Source of the DNA: Methylovirgula sp. HY1
Lineage (GTDB): Bacteria; Pseudomonadota; Alphaproteobacteria; Rhizobiales; Beijerinckiaceae
Direction: 5' to 3'
Assembly (NCBI RefSeq): GCF_019343105.1
Contig: NZ_CP073765.1
Location: 1 to 64,000, forward strand
Length of the DNA: 64,000 nucleotides
How positions within the stretch are numbered: the stretch's first letter is position 1; every line of letters starts with the position of its first letter. Of this stretch, positions 61,201-64,000 are shown one piece after another. Both the position numbers and the translations under genes were made by a program. The notes under the pieces are model-generated. The model was not told the origin of the DNA, made no database searches, and was given only the letters and a program-made list of their open reading frames with translations.

Positions 61201-62514
61201 TGACAACTCCCCGGCCTGAAGGCCGGGGCTTCTCAGAACAGCTACGCGGCAACCCGCCGGCGTGAGTTCTGAAGGCCGTGCCCCGGCCTGGAGCCAAACG
61301 CCCGAAAATGAATGATCTGTGCGGCAGCGACATCCCGATCGAGATCGCAACCGCATGCGCAGCGGTGGCGACGCTCAGAGAGCCTCTTCGCCTTGATCGT
61401 TCCACAATCCGGGCAGGTTTGGGAGGTGCCGCGCGGATCGACTTTGACGATCGTTCCACCGGCTCTTGCAGCCTTGTAGTCGAGCATCGAAGCGAGTTGT
61501 GCCCACGCGGCGTCATGGACGTCCTTGGCGAGCATGCCGCGCGCCAGACCTTTTATGTTTAAATCCTCTATTCCGATTGCGGCGAAGCGCGCCGTCAGAT
61601 TGGCGGAGAGTTTATGCAGGGTGTCGGCCCGCTTGCGCGCGATTTTTGCGCTGTAAGCGGCAAGGCGAGCGCGAGCTTTGACTTGACGCCTTGATCCATG
61701 TTTGCACCGGGCTAGGGAACGCTGGCGCTTGCGTAAGCCCTTGGCAGCGCGGCGTGTCCAGTTAGGCCTTTCGATCGTCTCGCCGGTCGAAAGGGCAACG
61801 AGCGAGGACAGACCGAGATCGATCCCGACCGTTTCACCATCAAGGCGTTCCGCCTCGGCCACTTCGACGTGAAAGACGACGAACCATTTGTCGTTTTGCC
61901 GTGCGAGGATCGCGCTTTTGGCCTCGCCTGGAAGCTTCCGGTGGCATTTGACTTTGATGTCGCCAGGCACGCCGACGATGCCCAAGCGATTGGCGATGCG
62001 ATTGGCGATGCGATCGTTCTTGCGGAGCGTCAGGCCATCGCCGACGCGAAATTCTGCGGCATGATAGCGAGCCCTGGCGCGGAAGCGGGGAAATCCTGGC
62101 GTTTCTCCGCGCCGGATGCGGGCGAAGAAGGCTTTGAATGTCTTGTCGATGCGGCGCAGGACCTGCTGCTCGGCGGTGAATGACCAGCGCTCCAGGCCTT
62201 CGCCGGCGGCGCGCACGGCCTTTAATTCGGAGGCCTGCGCCTTGTAGCTTAAAGATATGCCGCGCATCCGGTAGGCGGCGATGCGCTGCTCAAGGCCGGC
62301 GTTATAGAGCTTGCAGAAGTCGCGCAGCATTTGATCGAGGGTCTGGCGTTGAGCTCGGCTCGGATACAGCCGGAATTTATAGGCGAGGATCAAAACGCTT
62401 CCTCAAGAGTCTGCGGCGGCCGTGGATGTTCTCTTTTTGTACTAAATAAACTTCAACTTGGCAAGTGAGCGCGGCTCCTCCCCGGCATGAATGCCGGGGT
62501 TCCCGCCGCGTACG
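61201..62514 (-). mobile_element. IS605-superfamily element carrying only tnpB
   Basis: The ends are hairpins: CCCCGGCCTGAAGGCCGGGG (about 61210-61229) near the tnpB 3' end and CCCCGGCATGAATGCCGGGG (about 62479-62498) near the other end. The latter is nearly the same hairpin as the left end of the short element at 52563. No tnpA, so it is an IS1341-type unit moved in trans. It interrupts the 3' end of parE. Confidence 0.75.
61242..62393 (-). CDS. tnpB: TnpB RNA-guided nuclease (IS1341-type)
   Basis: A 383-residue TnpB with RuvC residues in VGIDLGLSSLVAL, AIGIEDLNIKGL and CDLDRDVAAAQI and an intact zinc ribbon (TSQTCPDCGTIK ... CACG). A 12-bp duplication (GCGATTGGCGAT) near 61987 doubles IANR in the protein. 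It looks active. Confidence 0.93.
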   Translation of the reverse strand: MILAYKFRLYPSRAQRQTLDQMLRDFCKLYNAGLEQRIAAYRMRGISLSYKAQASELKAVRAAGEGLERWSFTAEQQVLRRIDKTFKAFFARIRRGETPGFPRFRARARYHAAEFRVGDGLTLRKNDRIANRIANRLGIVGVPGDIKVKCHRKLPGEAKSAILARQNDKWFVVFHVEVAEAERLDGETVGIDLGLSSLVALSTGETIERPNWTRRAAKGLRKRQRSLARCKHGSRRQVKARARLAAYSAKIARKRADTLHKLSANLTARFAAIGIEDLNIKGLARGMLAKDVHDAAWAQLASMLDYKAARAGGTIVKVDPRGTSQTCPDCGTIKAKRLSERRHRCACGCDLDRDVAAAQIIHFRAFGSRPGHGLQNSRRRVAA

Positions 62515-62780
62515 TGTTCCTGATGGAGGATACGGACGATCTCGATATCGCCCTCAGCTTCTCGGTAGAAGAGGATATGAGAACCGGAACGAATTTTCCG
62601 ATAGCCTGGGCGAATTTCTTCGCAGGCGCGCCCGAGGTGCGCGTCGCCGGCCAAAAGCTCGCACGTCGTCTGGATCTGGCGAATATAGGATTCGGCCCGA
62701 TCAATGCCCCATGTAGCGGCGCTGTAATCCCAGATGGCTTCAAGATTGTGTTTCGCGCGCGGGCGTAACCTATAGCGCAT
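62442..62780 (-). CDS. parE: ParE/RelE-type toxin with transposon-derived tail
   Basis: The first about 85 residues are ParE-like: YRLRPRAKHNLEAIWDYSAA, RPGYRKIRSGSHILFYREAE, IEIVRILHQ. After HQEHV the frame reads through the tnpB element end (GGNPGIHAGEEPRSLAKLKF), replacing the usual short C-terminus that helps ParE toxicity. It overlaps parD by 11 bp. It may be attenuated. Confidence 0.82.
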   Translation of the reverse strand: MRYRLRPRAKHNLEAIWDYSAATWGIDRAESYIRQIQTTCELLAGDAHLGRACEEIRPGYRKIRSGSHILFYREAEGDIEIVRILHQEHVRGGNPGIHAGEEPRSLAKLKFI

Positions 62781-63015
62781 TTTGGCCGCGCTTATGCGCG
62801 ATGAATCCGTCGAAATCGAAAGGCGCCGCAGGTCCGCTGGTTTCGCCTTCGATGAGGGCGGCACGCAGGGCGGCGAGCTTTACCTCCTGCTCTTCGAGTA
62901 ATCGCAAGCCGGCTCGCACAACGTCGCTGGCCGATGCATAACGACCTTCGGTGACTTGGCTTTCGACGAAAGCTGCGAAGTGGTCACCCAGTGTGAAAGA
63001 TGTGTTCCTAGCCAT
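62770..63015 (-). CDS. parD: ParD-type antitoxin
   Basis: An 81-residue ribbon-helix-helix antitoxin: MARNTSFTLGDHFAAFVESQ, then RYASASDVVRAGLRLLEEQE and a toxin-binding tail. Start ATG 63015; an upstream start is not needed. It is co-translated with parE. Confidence 0.9.
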   Translation of the reverse strand: MARNTSFTLGDHFAAFVESQVTEGRYASASDVVRAGLRLLEEQEVKLAALRAALIEGETSGPAAPFDFDGFIAHKRGQNAL

Positions 63016-63123
63016 GGAAAATGATACCAAAATGTGGTACAAGTAACAAGAGGCCTCGCATCCGCAAAAGCCGCGCATTGCCCTCCTATGGACGTCCCGC
63101 GATCCAGCTTAATGCAATCGTCA

Positions 63124-63990
63124 TCAAAGACGTCCGCGGGCTTGGTCCATTGCTTCCGCTCCCGCGGCAAGTTCGATGATCTCGGTCGTGATCTCTTCCT
63201 GACGCAACTGCCTCTCACGTCGCGACAGCTCCTCAAGCTTGGTTTGAACATTTGTCTTGGCGGCGGCCATGGCCAGCATCCGCGCCTCATTCTCCGCCGC
63301 AAAAGCATGCATTGCAGCATTGCAAAGCTGCGCAAAGACATATTCCGCCGCCAAATTCTCAATGAGATCGGGCGGCGCAAGCGTCGTTAAAGGCGGCAGA
63401 TTGGTGATCGGCCGGCGAAAGCGCGTCAGATCGAGTGGCAGCAGCGATCGCCTTGTGATCTTTAGGCCGCTCGCCGGCACAAAGCTTGGGAACAGGATGT
63501 CCACATCGGTCATCCTGCCCTCTGCGACCGATGCGTAAAGAGCATCGGCGACGCGATTGGCGGTGGCGATCACGGCGCCGGCCTGTGTCGCCATTGGCGC
63601 CGACCAAGCCGGGTCCACTCCCCGTTCCGCGGCAATCGCGGCGCCTCTCGTGCCAAGAATGAAAACTGCGGCGTCTTTGAGGCTTTCCCCCGCTGCGTCA
63701 AGGATACGCTCGCCAAAGGCGCCAACGAATCCTTGCTCGGCGGAGAACAGAATGAGGCCGCGGCGTTGCCGGCCGGATACCGGCTGCATGGACTCTTCCT
63801 TCGGCAATAAGGCAAGCGCCTCACCCATCGATCGTGTCACGACGTCGCTATAGGCTTCAATGCCCCCCAATAAAGCCCGCCCCTGCTGCGCCCGCGACGC
63901 GGCGATGCCGCGCATGGCAGTCACCACAGCCTCGAGTTGCCGGACATTGGTGATCTTCGCGGCGATGTCGGCCAGACGCTCGGCCATCAC
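63124..63990 (-). CDS. atpG: Alternate (N-type) F1Fo ATP synthase gamma subunit
   Basis: A 288-residue gamma subunit (MAERLADIAAKITNVRQLEA and IVTAMRGIAASRAQQ-like start; C-terminal helix ARMLAMAAAKTNVQTKLEEL). Sequence style and the following lack of beta/epsilon genes fit the N-ATPase operon, in which gamma is the last gene; the others should lie beyond the right edge. The start is near the window end; 63987 is an alternative ATG. Confidence 0.85.
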   Translation of the reverse strand: MMAERLADIAAKITNVRQLEAVVTAMRGIAASRAQQGRALLGGIEAYSDVVTRSMGEALALLPKEESMQPVSGRQRRGLILFSAEQGFVGAFGERILDAAGESLKDAAVFILGTRGAAIAAERGVDPAWSAPMATQAGAVIATANRVADALYASVAEGRMTDVDILFPSFVPASGLKITRRSLLPLDLTRFRRPITNLPPLTTLAPPDLIENLAAEYVFAQLCNAAMHAFAAENEARMLAMAAAKTNVQTKLEELSRRERQLRQEEITTEIIELAAGAEAMDQARGRL

Positions 63991-64000
63991 GCAGCATCCG

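Overview
The window looks like a high-GC alphaproteobacterial chromosome (Hyphomicrobiales; a Beijerinckiaceae- or methylotroph-like background is plausible but not proven). Supporting signs are an Omp31/Omp25-type porin, a cbb3 oxidase operon in fix-gene order (ccoNOQP, ccoG, fixH, fixI, fixS), FixK/FNR boxes of the form TTGA-N6-TCAA, an alternate (N-type) ATP synthase gamma subunit, and many rhizobial-type IS elements. I found no rRNA, tRNA or CRISPR array.

Layout. (1) 0-14.3 kb is a mobile-element graveyard: a hipBA-type toxin-antitoxin pair with its operator, two identical 1245-bp IS3-family copies, fragments of ISL3, IS66, IS3 and IS256 transposases and of an OmpA-like gene, one intact outer-membrane beta-barrel gene, and a LuxR-type regulator gene split by about 6.2 kb of nested insertions (an IS3 element carrying a serine-recombinase element, itself carrying an IS5 element, plus the second IS3 copy). 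A mazEF pair closes the region. (2) 14.5-21.2 kb is an anaerobic electron-transfer operon: GltD-like iron-sulfur flavoprotein, pyruvate:ferredoxin oxidoreductase NifJ, and a dihydroorotate-dehydrogenase-like flavoprotein. (3) 21.2-28.6 kb holds a multicopper oxidase, a broken AraC gene and a compact RiPP cluster: a Gly/Cys-rich precursor, a YcaO cyclodehydratase with an E1-like N-terminal half, and a SagB-type dehydrogenase. These are the hallmarks of a thiazole/oxazole-modified peptide (TOMM/LAP). (4) 29.1-40 kb is the cbb3 oxidase and assembly operon, interrupted between fixI and fixS by an IS200/IS605 element (tnpA + tnpB). (5) 40-44.6 kb has an overlapping PAS protein/chemoreceptor pair and a membrane diguanylate cyclase. 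(6) 44.9-55 kb is an Isp-type (group 1e-like) [NiFe] uptake hydrogenase operon on the minus strand, invaded by an IS607-type tnpB element and by two copies of a short, structured, non-coding IS605-like element. (7) 55.3-61 kb has an AhpD-like protein and a YbhGFSR-like ABC exporter. (8) 61.2-64 kb has a third tnpB element, a parDE pair and atpG.

How it fits together. Perfect TTGA-N6-TCAA boxes precede the PFOR, cbb3 and hydrogenase operons, so one FixK/FNR-type regulator probably switches on hydrogen oxidation, pyruvate-to-ferredoxin electron flow and high-affinity respiration when oxygen is low. A fourth box stands in a 1.1-kb gene-poor stretch.

The two most interesting items are the TOMM cluster and the pair of short mobile elements. 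The elements share a conserved RNA-like fold (long closing stem, GNRA-loop hairpin, terminator-like hairpin) with compensatory base changes between copies, and both sit at gene boundaries inside the hydrogenase operon.
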